Shown: positions 38,887 to 45,995 of the stretch, piece after piece | Position numbering within the stretch: the first letter of the stretch is position 1 | How the letters are laid out: each line of letters starts with the position of its first letter | Assembly (NCBI GenBank): GCA_001794215.1 | Contig: MGJK01000003.1 | Span: 1-46,011 of the forward strand | DNA: 46,011 nucleotides | Origin: Candidatus Yanofskybacteria bacterium RIFCSPHIGHO2_01_FULL_44_24 | GTDB taxonomy: Bacteria; Patescibacteriota; Minisyncoccia; 2-02-FULL-40-12; GWA2-44-9 | Reading direction: 5' to 3' | Translations under genes and position numbers: made by a program | The notes under the pieces: model-generated | What the model saw: only the letters and a program-made list of their open reading frames with translations | Told to the model about the DNA's origin: nothing | Database searches by the model: none

Positions 38887-40170
38887 ATGGAATCAACACT
38901 CAAGAAAATCAGCAAAGATCAGTCCGAGCTGTTTATTGAGCTTGGGAAAGAAGAGCTGGTCAAATTTATAGACAAAGCCGAGACACTTCTTTCTCGCGAC
39001 CTTCATATAGATGGTTTTCGGAAAGGCAAAGCCCCTAAAGATTTAGTAAAAAGACATTTTGGAGAGCAGTTTATACTTGAAACCGCGCTTGATTTAGCCG
39101 TAAAACAAAGTTTAGCCGAGACTATTAAAGAAAAAGATCTCGAAGTCCTTAAGGCCTCTTCTCTTAACATAGTCGAGAACAGTTCGCAGCGTTTAATATA
39201 TAAGGTTTTACTGACTCTTTTCCCTGAAATAAAATTGCCTGACCTCAGGACTATTAAAGTCAAAAGAAGAGAAGTTCAGGTAACATCGGAGGAGGTAAAT
39301 AACACCCTGGAAGATATTAGGTCTTCAAGGGCGACTTTCTTGGATAAAGACGAACCGGTCGAGAACGGCGACAGGGTTGAAATTGACTTCGAAGCTTTTA
39401 TTAACGGACAGGCGATTGAGGGCGGGGTAAGCAAGAACCACCCCCTCATAGTCGGCAAAAAGACTTTCATACCCGGATTCGAAGAAAAGTTAGTGGGGAT
39501 GAGAAAAGGAGAAGAGACGACATTCTCTTTAAATGCTCCGGAAAACTACTTCAATAAAGATATCGCCGGCAAAGAACTCGACTTCAAGGTTAAGGTGGTG
39601 GATGTCAAAAAGGTGACTCTTCCGACCTTGGACGACGGTTTCGCCAAGCTTTTAGGGAATTTTGGCAATTTTCAAGATCTCGAAGCGAGCGTAAGGGACG
39701 GTATTTTAGCGGAAAAAAAATCGAAAGAGCGGGAACGCTTGTTGGTTGAGGCCGTAAGTAAGATCACCGAAAAATCAGATATCAAGGTTACCGAAGACCT
39801 TATCGACCAGAAAGTGGAGGAAATGGTAGCGAGATTCGATCAAGACCTGCATCAAAAGGGGATGGAGCTGAGCCTCTATCTTGCCCATATAAATAAAACT
39901 CAGGATGAGCTAAGGCAAGACTGGAGAGAAAATGCGGACAAACAGCTTAAGACCTCTCTAATTATTCAGAAAATATCAAAAGAAAAAAAGATTAACGCAT
40001 CGGAAGCAGAGGTAGAAGAGGCCGTCAGCCAAGCCATTCAGATGCTCTCTGCAAGAGGGGACGTCCAAAGCGACTCTCTTGATTTAGAAAAGATCAAAGA
40101 AGAAGTGGCGTCCAAGATAATTAACGACAAGACCCTGTCTTATATCGAAAGCATTTGCATCTCGGCTTAG
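38887..40170 (+). CDS. tig: trigger factor (ribosome-associated chaperone)
   Basis: It binds the ribosome exit tunnel and shields new chains, with peptidyl-prolyl isomerase activity. The 427 residues show the N-terminal ribosome-binding domain with the loop DGFRKGKAPKDLVKRHFG (equivalent to GFRxGKxP, near 43-60). The FKBP-type domain comes next (VENGDRVEIDFEAFINGQAI, then IPGFEEKLVGMRKGEE, about 158-245), then the long helical C-terminal arms. Length and order are normal. It is co-transcribed with nusA and ends at a strong terminator. Confidence 0.94.
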   Translation: MESTLKKISKDQSELFIELGKEELVKFIDKAETLLSRDLHIDGFRKGKAPKDLVKRHFGEQFILETALDLAVKQSLAETIKEKDLEVLKASSLNIVENSSQRLIYKVLLTLFPEIKLPDLRTIKVKRREVQVTSEEVNNTLEDIRSSRATFLDKDEPVENGDRVEIDFEAFINGQAIEGGVSKNHPLIVGKKTFIPGFEEKLVGMRKGEETTFSLNAPENYFNKDIAGKELDFKVKVVDVKKVTLPTLDDGFAKLLGNFGNFQDLEASVRDGILAEKKSKERERLLVEAVSKITEKSDIKVTEDLIDQKVEEMVARFDQDLHQKGMELSLYLAHINKTQDELRQDWRENADKQLKTSLIIQKISKEKKINASEAEVEEAVSQAIQMLSARGDVQSDSLDLEKIKEEVASKIINDKTLSYIESICISA

Positions 40171-40222
40171 AAACCTTAAAACAAAACACCCATGAATTAA
40201 AGGGTGTTTTGTTTTAAGGTTT
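40171..40222. terminator. terminator of nusA-tig, bidirectional
   Basis: A perfect 21-bp stem (40171-40191 with 40202-40222) with a 10-base loop and A/T runs on both sides. It could also end the minus-strand RNA that starts near 40413. Confidence 0.85.
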
Positions 40223-40289
40223 ATTTCTGCGGTACCTCTGATTCGCTGGTTTTACGAGGCTTGAATTATCCCAATTAAATTAATAATAT

Positions 40290-40413
40290 GGGAACAGATG
40301 TATTCCCAGCTCCGCTTTTCGGTACCAACCCCTGTATTTGACCGGTTGGTCTCAAGAAGCGGAGCTGGGTATTTGATTACCCCGGTAGCCACATAACCCG
40401 AAGTACCACCTTA
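40290..40413 (-). ncRNA. structured RNA candidate on the minus strand, overlapping the nifS promoter region
   Basis: A consensus promoter reads leftward at 40448-40420. The expected RNA starts near 40413. It contains a 13-bp perfect stem (40305-40317 with 40357-40369), an inner 7-bp stem (ACCAACC 40324-40330 with GGTTGGT 40344-40350), and a small GGGTA/TACCC hairpin. No open frame fits. A weaker plus-strand promoter (TTGAAT 40261-40266, TAATAT 40284-40289) could instead make it a leader of the following cysteine desulfurase gene. The minus-strand promoter is clearly the stronger one. No known RNA family is recognised. Confidence 0.5.
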
Positions 40414-40419
40414 TGCTTA

Positions 40420-40448
40420 ATTATACACTATTATTCTAACAATGTCAA
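40420..40448 (-). promoter_or_regulatory. consensus promoter reading away from nifS
   Basis: On the minus strand TTGACA (40448-40443), a 17-base spacer and TATAAT (40425-40420): a perfect match to the housekeeping consensus. The -35 overlaps the first codons of the plus-strand gene. Confidence 0.75.
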
Positions 40449-41617
40449 GTAACCCTAAAAAGGCCATATATTTAGATAATGCCGCCGCTACCCCTATCGA
40501 TAAAGCCGTAAAAGACGAAATGTTTGAATTTTCAAACTCTTTTTACGGCAACCCGTCGTCTTTTAATGAAAAAGGGCGGGAGGCGCGGGATCGTATCGAA
40601 AAAGCCCGAGCCTTCGTGGCTAAGTTTATAGGCGCCCGTCCTGATGAAGTTATTTTCACAAGTTCTGGATCGGAAGCTAACAATTTGGCCATATTAGGAT
40701 CTCTTGGCAGCGATCAGCCCGGAGAGGCGGTAGTTATGTCCATAGAGCATCCTTCAGTTCTGGAGGCCTATAAAGTTCTACGAGATAGGGGATGGAAGAT
40801 AAGCCATATCAAGGTTGACGAGAATGGTTTAATCAGTCTTGAAGATCTTGAAAGCAAGCTCAGCGCAAGAGTTAAGTCAGTATCCGTGATGTATGCTAAT
40901 AACGAAATAGGAACCATCGAGCCGATAAAAAAGATTTCAAAAGTCATCAGTAACTTTAGGAATAAAAAAATATTTCCTCTTTTGCACGTTGATGCCTGTC
41001 AGGCAACGGAATACCTTGGTATGAACGTGAACAATTTAGGCGTTGATTTAATGACGTTCAACGGCTCTAAAATATACGGGCCGCGCGGGATAGGCGTCCT
41101 CTATGCAAGGAGGGGTGTAAAAATAAATCCTCAAATTGTCGGTGGCGATCAGGAGGGGGGTCGTCGGGCTGGAACAGAAAATGCCCCGGCTATTGTAGGA
41201 ATGGCCAAAGCCCTGAGCCTTATAGACCGAAAAGAAGGCGAAAGACTCAGTAGGCTGAGGGATTATTTCATAGAAAATATTCAAAAAGTAATTCCCGGAA
41301 TCAAAATAAACGGAGCTTTGGGCAAAAATAGGCTCCCTAATAATATAAATATTTCCATTTCTGGCCTGAGCAGCGAGATACTGCTTTTGGAGCTCGATAA
41401 ATACGGGATCTATGCCGGATCGGGATCGGCTTGCACCGCAAGATCGGTTGAGCCTTCACATGTTCTCAGGGCGATCGGCAATGAAAGCAAGTATTTGGAG
41501 GGGGCTTTACGGTTTAGTTTAGGGCGCGGGACAAATAAAAACGACTTAAATTATGTTTTCAAGATTCTTCCTCAAATTGTTCTTAATCTAAAAAAAAGGC
41601 TACAATACAGGATATGA
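40442..41617 (+). CDS. cysteine desulfurase (NifS/IscS-like)
   Basis: It removes sulphur from cysteine for tRNA thiolation or Fe-S clusters using PLP. Typical segments are AIYLDNAAATP at the N-terminus, SGSEANNLAI, SIEHPSV with the active-site His, HVDACQA, and the PLP lysine in TFNGSKIYGPRGIG. The persulfide cysteine is in GSACTARS near 330, in the short-loop class I form. The 391-residue length is normal. No scaffold gene (iscU/sufU) or other Fe-S gene lies beside it, so tRNA thiolation (with an MnmA-type partner elsewhere) is the likelier role. The stop overlaps the glycosyltransferase start by four bases. Confidence 0.94.
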   Translation: MSSNPKKAIYLDNAAATPIDKAVKDEMFEFSNSFYGNPSSFNEKGREARDRIEKARAFVAKFIGARPDEVIFTSSGSEANNLAILGSLGSDQPGEAVVMSIEHPSVLEAYKVLRDRGWKISHIKVDENGLISLEDLESKLSARVKSVSVMYANNEIGTIEPIKKISKVISNFRNKKIFPLLHVDACQATEYLGMNVNNLGVDLMTFNGSKIYGPRGIGVLYARRGVKINPQIVGGDQEGGRRAGTENAPAIVGMAKALSLIDRKEGERLSRLRDYFIENIQKVIPGIKINGALGKNRLPNNINISISGLSSEILLLELDKYGIYAGSGSACTARSVEPSHVLRAIGNESKYLEGALRFSLGRGTNKNDLNYVFKILPQIVLNLKKRLQYRI

Positions 41618-42783
41618 AAATAGGATTTTTCTCAGAGACGTACCTTCCCGTAATTCACGGAGTGACTATATCCATAGAGACATTCAGAAAAGAACTGGAG
41701 TCAATGGGCCACAAGGTTTATATATATACCTTAGATATTCCCGGATATAAGGACAAGACTCCAAATGTTTTCAGGTTTAAATCTATAAGAATAATAAAAA
41801 ATCCTGAGCTTCGGCAGCTTCAGCCGGCTCTGCATTTGAAGCCGGTCAGAGCCTCCTTAGAAGAGATACATAAGCTCAAATTAGACATAGTCCATGCCCA
41901 TACTCCTTTTAGCTTGGGCGTCTTGGCCAAGAGCGTCTCTAAGGAGCAGAAGATCCCCATGGTATATACTCATCACACGGATTATCCAGAATATATTAAG
42001 TTTTACTGGAAGGACAAGATTATTCTTCCTCGATTAATGAAGGTTTACACTCGATGGTTCTCTAATCTTTCAAACGGCATTATTGCCCCATCTCTTAAAA
42101 TCAAAAGGTACTTGCGTGGATACGGTGTAAATAAAAAAATCCCGATTTATGTCCTTCAGACAGGTATTGACCTTAATCTTTTTAAAAAATCTCCGGCTGC
42201 CGGTTTTTTGGTAAGGAGGAAGTTGGGCATATCTCCTCAAGCCAAGGTTTTGATATGCGTCGGTAGGATAGGTCAGGAGAAGAATGTTGAATTTATAATC
42301 AGGGCTTTTGGCGAGATTTCTAAAGATAGAGAAGGAATATTTTTAATGATGGTAGGCGAGGGTCCTTTCTTTGAAAGCCTCAAGAAGATAGTCAAAGATT
42401 CGGGGCTGGATAAAAAGGTAATATTCACCGGCAGAATTTCTCACGACGAAATTAAGGACTATTATAACGCAGCCGACTTGTTTGTCTTTGCTTCTTATAC
42501 GGATACTCAGGGCATCGTAATTATCGAGGCAATGGCCTGTGGTTTACCGGTGGTGGCGTTAAAAGACGATGCATTTTCTGACATGATAGCTGATGGTAAA
42601 AATAGCTTTATGGTAAATAAGCAATCAGAAAAGATTTTTGCCCAAAAGGTTAATCAGTTGCTTGGCGATAAAGAATTATACAGAAAATTCTCATCAGCAG
42701 CTATTAAGCAAGCCGCTGCTTTCTCTAAGGAGAATATGGCCAAAAAGCTTATCTCCGTATACAAGTCTTTATTGAAAAAATAG
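41614..42783 (+). CDS. GT4-family glycosyltransferase
   Basis: The 389-residue protein has the GT-B fold of family 4 glycosyltransferases. The N-terminal domain begins MKIGFFSETYLPVIHGVTIS and has VHAHTPFSLGVLA. The C-terminal domain has ICVGRIGQEKNVEFIIRAF and the donor-site motif SYTDTQGIVIIEAMACGLPVV, where the E-x7-E pair has become D-x7-E. The closest pattern known to me is the 1,2-diacylglycerol 3-glucosyltransferase/PimB-like group, so a glycolipid or wall-glycan role is likely; the acceptor cannot be read from sequence. It overlaps the upstream desulfurase gene by four bases, although their functions are not obviously linked. Confidence 0.88.
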   Translation: MKIGFFSETYLPVIHGVTISIETFRKELESMGHKVYIYTLDIPGYKDKTPNVFRFKSIRIIKNPELRQLQPALHLKPVRASLEEIHKLKLDIVHAHTPFSLGVLAKSVSKEQKIPMVYTHHTDYPEYIKFYWKDKIILPRLMKVYTRWFSNLSNGIIAPSLKIKRYLRGYGVNKKIPIYVLQTGIDLNLFKKSPAAGFLVRRKLGISPQAKVLICVGRIGQEKNVEFIIRAFGEISKDREGIFLMMVGEGPFFESLKKIVKDSGLDKKVIFTGRISHDEIKDYYNAADLFVFASYTDTQGIVIIEAMACGLPVVALKDDAFSDMIADGKNSFMVNKQSEKIFAQKVNQLLGDKELYRKFSSAAIKQAAAFSKENMAKKLISVYKSLLKK

Positions 42784-42812
42784 GATTTTGTGATAAAATA
42801 TCCGCCAGTAAT

Positions 42813-42884
42813 GCCCCCATAGCTCAACGGATAGAGCGACACCCTTCGAAGGTGGAGATCTGGGTTCGATTCCTGGTGGGGGCG
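42813..42884 (+). tRNA. tRNA-Arg (anticodon UCG)
   Basis: Acceptor GCCCCCA pairs with TGGGGGC, D arm GCTC/GAGC, anticodon arm ACACC-CTTCGAA-GGTGG with anticodon TCG and an A-G mismatch at 27-43, T arm CTGGG-TTCGATT-CCTGG. Discriminator G73; CCA is not encoded. An extended -10 (TGATAAAAT, 42791-42799) lies 13 bases upstream. Confidence 0.93.
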
Positions 42885-42955
42885 CAAGAATAGATCGAAG
42901 TCTAAAAAATAAAAATAATTTTCAATTTTGATATTTACATTTAAAGTTATTATAC

Positions 42956-43028
42956 GCGCCCGTAGCTTAATTGGTGAAGCAGCTCGCTCTTAACGAGAAG
43001 ATTGAAGGTTCGAGTCCTTCCGGGCGCA
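42956..43028 (+). tRNA. tRNA-Lys (anticodon CUU)
   Basis: Acceptor GCGCCCG pairs with CGGGCGC, D arm GCTT/AAGC, anticodon loop CTCTTAA with anticodon CTT, T arm GAAGG-TTCGAGT-CCTTC, A73 at 43028. CCA is not encoded. The anticodon stem has a G-A mismatch at 27-43. Confidence 0.94.
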
Positions 43029-43039
43029 CAGCTTTAAGT

Positions 43040-43354
43040 ATGAAAGAAGTACTACCCAAAAATCGATTAATTGAGGACCCGGACTATTATAGGAATATCA
43101 TAGAGAGAATTGCCGAGGAACTTGAAGGGTTGGCTAAGTTATTTGACCAAGAAACATCAGGCATTCGCAGAATGAGTGGGTCATGGGGAGAGAAAGCTGC
43201 TCTACTTAAGTCAGGCGAGAAGCTTGGGTCAGATCAGTCGGCAGTGAGAGAAATAGTTAAGGATATTGCAGATAATGCAGGGTTATCGGTTGGAGAGCGA
43301 CAATATCTTTTAGGTCGGGTGTTTAATCCGCCAAGACTTAGAAAGACCGATTAA
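43040..43354 (+). CDS. small hypothetical protein downstream of tRNA-Lys
   Basis: No family is recognised. The ATG at 43040 is the first one outside the tRNA; a longer frame would run through tRNA-Lys and is rejected. The 104-residue product is soluble and mostly helical, with an acidic first half (NIIERIAEELEGLAKLFDQE) and a basic end (RVFNPPRLRKTD). It is only 11 bases after the tRNA and is probably co-transcribed with it. Codon use looks like that of the neighbours. It ends before a strong terminator. Confidence 0.6.
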   Translation: MKEVLPKNRLIEDPDYYRNIIERIAEELEGLAKLFDQETSGIRRMSGSWGEKAALLKSGEKLGSDQSAVREIVKDIADNAGLSVGERQYLLGRVFNPPRLRKTD

Positions 43355-43415
43355 GAATAGTTTTCATATAGATCGTCAGCTCTTTTAGTATTTGGCATTC
43401 AAACTAACGGCAATT

Positions 43416-43447
43416 AATCTAAAAACCCCTTCCGGGGTTTTTAGATT
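43416..43447. terminator. bidirectional terminator
   Basis: A perfect 14-bp stem (43416-43429 with 43434-43447) with the stable TTCC loop. It serves the small plus-strand gene and the minus-strand 3D-domain gene, whose stop codon overlaps its right arm. Confidence 0.85.
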
Positions 43448-44006
43448 AGGATTCCTGAACTATTTCTATGACAACTCTTTTACTTCCGAAAGTCTTGGCT
43501 AAGTTTCTTTCGGGGAACCAGATGTCGATATTATTCGTATACCGGGCATTCATTCTGTCTTCAACGACGAATACCTTATCACCGTAAATTTCCGGTATCC
43601 TAACCAATGTGCCAAAAGGAACTCGGCGGCCGTTGACATAAAAATTTGCCGCGATGATACCGTCGCGGACATATGCTCCGGAAGCGGTTATGAAGGGCGT
43701 GCTGTCGGTTTGATCTGGAGTCGAAGAGTACCCCGTTGCCCTAACCGTGTGGGTTTTTACAACCTTTAATTCCGGAGCGGGTTCTTTTTTGTCGGCTACA
43801 ATATCACCTAAAACAAGAAGCTGGTCAGAGTTATAGATACCGTTCATCGAAAATTCCCCAAGATCTAATAAGCCGTTAAGCAGTCCGCCTCCGTCATTTG
43901 GGTTTGATGCCCAGCTAAAGAAACCGGCCTGAGCTGGGGCTTGGGGGATTAGCTGACACAAAAGAACCACAGCTCCTATCGATATTAATTGTGTAATTTT
44001 AACCAT
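43446..44006 (-). CDS. secreted 3D-domain protein, putative peptidoglycan lytic enzyme
   Basis: The 186-residue product has a signal peptide (VVLLCQLIPQAPAQA, cut near 27), a linker to about 85, and a C-terminal 3D domain. The domain shows THTVRATGYSSTPDQTD, FGTLVRIP and the Asp-rich end VFVVEDRMNARYTNNIDIWF, the arrangement of YabE/YocH and MltA-like double-psi barrel enzymes with three conserved Asp. It probably cleaves or remodels wall glycan outside the cell. The gene has a long structured leader (44007 to about 44297) and a promoter near 44304-44332, so its expression is probably controlled by RNA structure. Confidence 0.88.
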   Translation of the reverse strand: MVKITQLISIGAVVLLCQLIPQAPAQAGFFSWASNPNDGGGLLNGLLDLGEFSMNGIYNSDQLLVLGDIVADKKEPAPELKVVKTHTVRATGYSSTPDQTDSTPFITASGAYVRDGIIAANFYVNGRRVPFGTLVRIPEIYGDKVFVVEDRMNARYTNNIDIWFPERNLAKTFGSKRVVIEIVQES

Positions 44007-44297
44007 TTTTTAGCCTCATGAGCCGGTATTATCTGTTCTCGGGGCTCGCTTTATGAAGTTGCGCCGCCCCCGACTCAAAGTAGGTTGAATATAGGTCTTT
44101 TAGGCAACACCCTCACACCTATCAAGTACTTGCCGCTCTTGTTTCCATGGACAGTATTATCTACCCAGACCATAGGTTAGGTCGGTCAGAATAATAATCA
44201 TGGCAACTGTTAAGAAACATGTATTTGATAGGTGTGAGGGCAACAAAAAACGGCTTACAAAGCCATTTCTTCGCCATAGCCCAATATCTCAGGCTAC
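44007..44297 (-). promoter_or_regulatory. long structured 5' leader of the 3D-domain gene (candidate riboswitch)
   Basis: Within the 290-base leader, 44111-44126 pairs perfectly with 44226-44241 (16 bp, CCCTCACACCTATCAA and its complement). Inside are further nested pairings (TTGCC/GGCAA, CCATG/CATGG, ATTAT/ATAAT). Nearer the start codon a GC-rich hairpin (TCGGGG with CCCCGA, minus strand, about 44041-44074) and a CTCATGAG palindrome follow. Wall-hydrolase genes are often under c-di-AMP (ydaO) riboswitches, but I could not align the known ydaO conserved core here, so no class is assigned. Confidence 0.5.
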
Positions 44298-44303
44298 CTT
44301 ACA

Positions 44304-44332
44304 ATGTTAGCAGATTTGGACCGAAAAGTCAA
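44304..44332 (-). promoter_or_regulatory. promoter of the 3D-domain gene leader
   Basis: TTGACT (44332-44327) and TAACAT (44309-44304) on the minus strand with a 17-base spacer. The -35 overlaps the last codon of the upstream membrane-protein gene. Confidence 0.5.
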
Positions 44333-44805
44333 GGGAGTCGATCATGCCTGAAAGGCCAGTGGTTCGATGCCATCTTCACCCCCTTTTTAGCTGAAATTAT
44401 TATACCTACTATTGCCAAAACCATTACCAATCCATTATAGCTCAATCTAGCGGGGTCATCTTCGGTCAGATTGATCCACATCCCGAATTCGTCGAAAGCA
44501 AGTCCCAATCCTAAGCCATGGAGTAGCGCAATCCAATATTTTGCTCTCGGCCCGTTAAATACGAGCGCAAGATATCCCGATACCATGACAACAAGAAAAC
44601 CGTAAACAAAATGATGGACATGAATTCCGGCCCAGAGAATATAGAAATCCGGGAGGGTGCGGCTGAAAACCCTTGCTCCTACGAAGGTAAGCAGAAAGGC
44701 CACGGTAATGGGGAAAAGGATCGAAATATAAAGACCGGGTTCCTGGGTGAGAACCTTGGTTCTTATCGATCTCTTCATTTTTGAGAAGATGTTCAGGGAT
44801 AGCAT
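44329..44805 (-). CDS. polytopic membrane protein with HVHHF and FDEFGMW motifs
   Basis: I recognise the type but not a name. The 158-residue protein has four hydrophobic helices. Conserved-looking polar residues lie within or beside them: GIHVHHFVYG (near 61-70) and GLGLAFDEFGMW (near 99-110). Paired histidines and an acidic Asp-Glu in membrane segments suggest a metal site or catalytic activity in the membrane, but none is established. The start may be the first ATG or ATG 44778 (MKRSIRTK), which gives a more usual basic N-terminus. Confidence 0.65.
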   Translation of the reverse strand: MLSLNIFSKMKRSIRTKVLTQEPGLYISILFPITVAFLLTFVGARVFSRTLPDFYILWAGIHVHHFVYGFLVVMVSGYLALVFNGPRAKYWIALLHGLGLGLAFDEFGMWINLTEDDPARLSYNGLVMVLAIVGIIISAKKGVKMASNHWPFRHDRLP

Positions 44806-44904
44806 TTGATTGTCGTAAACTCTGTTCTTGCGAACCGAGTTTGACTCGGGAGCGGGCCGCTCATTTTCGTAAACGAGCCTTGCTCAAAAAATGATAGGAC
44901 TTTG

Positions 44905-44975
44905 AGCGGGTGAAGGGGATCGAACCCTCGTACCCGGCTTGGCAAGCCGGTTCACTACCACTGTGATACACCCGC
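44905..44975 (-). tRNA. tRNA-Gly (anticodon GCC)
   Basis: On the minus strand: acceptor GCGGGTG/CACCCGC, D arm TCAC-AGTGGTA-GTGA, anticodon arm CCGGC-TTGCCAA-GCCGG with anticodon GCC, T arm GAGGG-TTCGATC-CCCTT. Discriminator is U73, as usual for bacterial tRNA-Gly. CCA is not encoded. Confidence 0.95.
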
Positions 44976-45000
44976 TTATTTTATGGTTAGTATATCCGAT

Positions 45001-45690
45001 TCAAGCGGCATTTTCAATGTTTAAGGCGTAAGCTTCTAAGTGATTTTGGCAGAGGGTTATCCATCTCAATATCCGCTCCTTTAGAGCTCTACTGCTTACG
45101 AAGACGGTGCATACTCCGAATGAAAGTCTTTTGCGAGTATGCCGGCCTTTTATGTAAATAGATTTCTTAAATTTTTCTAAAGGAATTCCTGTGGTTTTAC
45201 TCCAATAATTTTTCTGAACAGAATCAATGAGGTCGGGGTAAAGAAGCAGGCATGCCGAAATCTTATCAGGGCTTATTTTAAGGGATTTAGATAAAAACAG
45301 GTAAAATATCTTGATCATTTCCGGATCACTATTTCCAAGCCTTACCTGGCTGGATTTTGACTGTTTTTCTCCTTCGGCCCAATAGAGCATTAAGCCGGCC
45401 CAAAAAAGCGGATCTTCTTTTAACCTGCCGAACTCTTTTATCGCAGCGGTTCTATATTCTTCGTGCTTAAGTTTCCAGCGCTCACGGTTGGCATGAGCCA
45501 TAATCTCCAAGGTTTTTGGGTTGGCTAAAGACACCTGACTTGATAGGCGGTTTTTTATTTCTCGAGACCAGGGCTGATTCTTAAACCATCCGGATAGAGT
45601 TGCTATTGGTATGTCCAGCTCTTGGTGGATAGACTTATAGCTTCTCCCGGATAGTCTTAGCTGTATGGCTAATTCCTTGTCTTTTCGCAT
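45001..45690 (-). CDS. HTH protein with LAGLIDADG-like C-terminal region
   Basis: The 229-residue protein begins with a helix-turn-helix of the resolvase/transposase type (AIQLRLSGRSYKSIHQELDI, then IATLSGWFKN). The middle and C-terminal part contains WAGLMLYWAEGEKQSK, VRLGNSDPEMIKIFYLFLSK and a repeat-like second half. This resembles the AGLxLYWGEG/NSDP pattern of a degenerate LAGLIDADG-type fold found in archaeal and CPR proteins. It may be a DNA-binding regulator or a former homing endonuclease. It stands between tRNA-Gly and tRNA-Phe, with DnaA-box-like sites upstream. The function is not established. Confidence 0.6.
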   Translation of the reverse strand: MRKDKELAIQLRLSGRSYKSIHQELDIPIATLSGWFKNQPWSREIKNRLSSQVSLANPKTLEIMAHANRERWKLKHEEYRTAAIKEFGRLKEDPLFWAGLMLYWAEGEKQSKSSQVRLGNSDPEMIKIFYLFLSKSLKISPDKISACLLLYPDLIDSVQKNYWSKTTGIPLEKFKKSIYIKGRHTRKRLSFGVCTVFVSSRALKERILRWITLCQNHLEAYALNIENAA

Positions 45691-45703
45691 GTGTTGACAA
45701 TTG

Positions 45704-45788
45704 TGGATATACCCTCCGTACCCCTAATAGAGTATATAGATTTAGTATAACAAAGGGGTTCGGTTTTTGTGGATATCGATGTGGATAA
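45704..45788. promoter_or_regulatory. cluster of DnaA-box-like sites
   Basis: Three minus-strand 9-mers: ATATCCACA at about 45712-45704, ATATCCACA at 45776-45768, and the perfect TTATCCACA at 45788-45780. They lie in the gap between the HTH gene and tRNA-Phe. Confidence 0.5.
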
Positions 45789-45812
45789 CATAGATTTAGG
45801 TAGCGTTTATAT

Positions 45813-45840
45813 TGAAAAAAAGCCGATTTAGTGTTAGTAT
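45813..45840 (+). promoter_or_regulatory. promoter of tRNA-Phe
   Basis: TTGAAA (45813-45818), a 16-base spacer and TAGTAT (45835-45840), with the tRNA starting 22 bases later. Confidence 0.55.
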
Positions 45841-45861
45841 ATAGCAGGATTATTGGAGAAT

Positions 45862-45936
45862 GCCGCGGTAGCTCAGTGGTAGAGCATATCCCTGAAGAGG
45901 ATGTGGCCGTCAGTTCGATTCTGACCCGCGGCACCA
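45862..45936 (+). tRNA. tRNA-Phe (anticodon GAA), CCA encoded
   Basis: Acceptor GCCGCGG pairs with CCGCGGC, D arm GCTC-AGTGGTA-GAGC, anticodon loop CTGAAGA with anticodon GAA, T arm GTCAG-TTCGATT-CTGAC. A73 at 45933 and CCA at 45934-45936. Confidence 0.96.
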
Positions 45937-45970
45937 AAACAGAACTCAACGGCTTTTTCAAAGCCAGAAG

Positions 45971-45995
45971 GTGGGACGCGCGAAGCGCGTCCCAC
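45971..45995 (+). repeat. 11-bp perfect GC-rich hairpin at the window end
   Basis: GTGGGACGCGC and GCGCGTCCCAC pair perfectly around GAA. The GCGCGAAGCGCG-type core recalls the hairpin at 174-190. It lies 35 bases after tRNA-Phe and might act in 3' processing, or be a dispersed palindrome. Confidence 0.6.

Noticed and set aside
40383..40413. T-box-like AAGGTGGTAC string on the minus strand
   Set aside because: No specifier stem, no terminator/antiterminator pair and no aminoacyl-tRNA synthetase or amino-acid gene downstream on that strand.
42654..42887. minus-strand frame over the glycosyltransferase end and tRNA-Arg
   Set aside because: Its peptide (RPHQESNPDLHLRRVSLYPL) is the typical translation of an antisense tRNA; no gene signals.
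44007..44297. c-di-AMP (ydaO) riboswitch call for the 3D-gene leader
   Set aside because: Gene context fits, but the conserved GGGGGA/GGGG..GAAUC and CCCGACAGCUAAC segments could not be aligned by eye, so it is left as unassigned.
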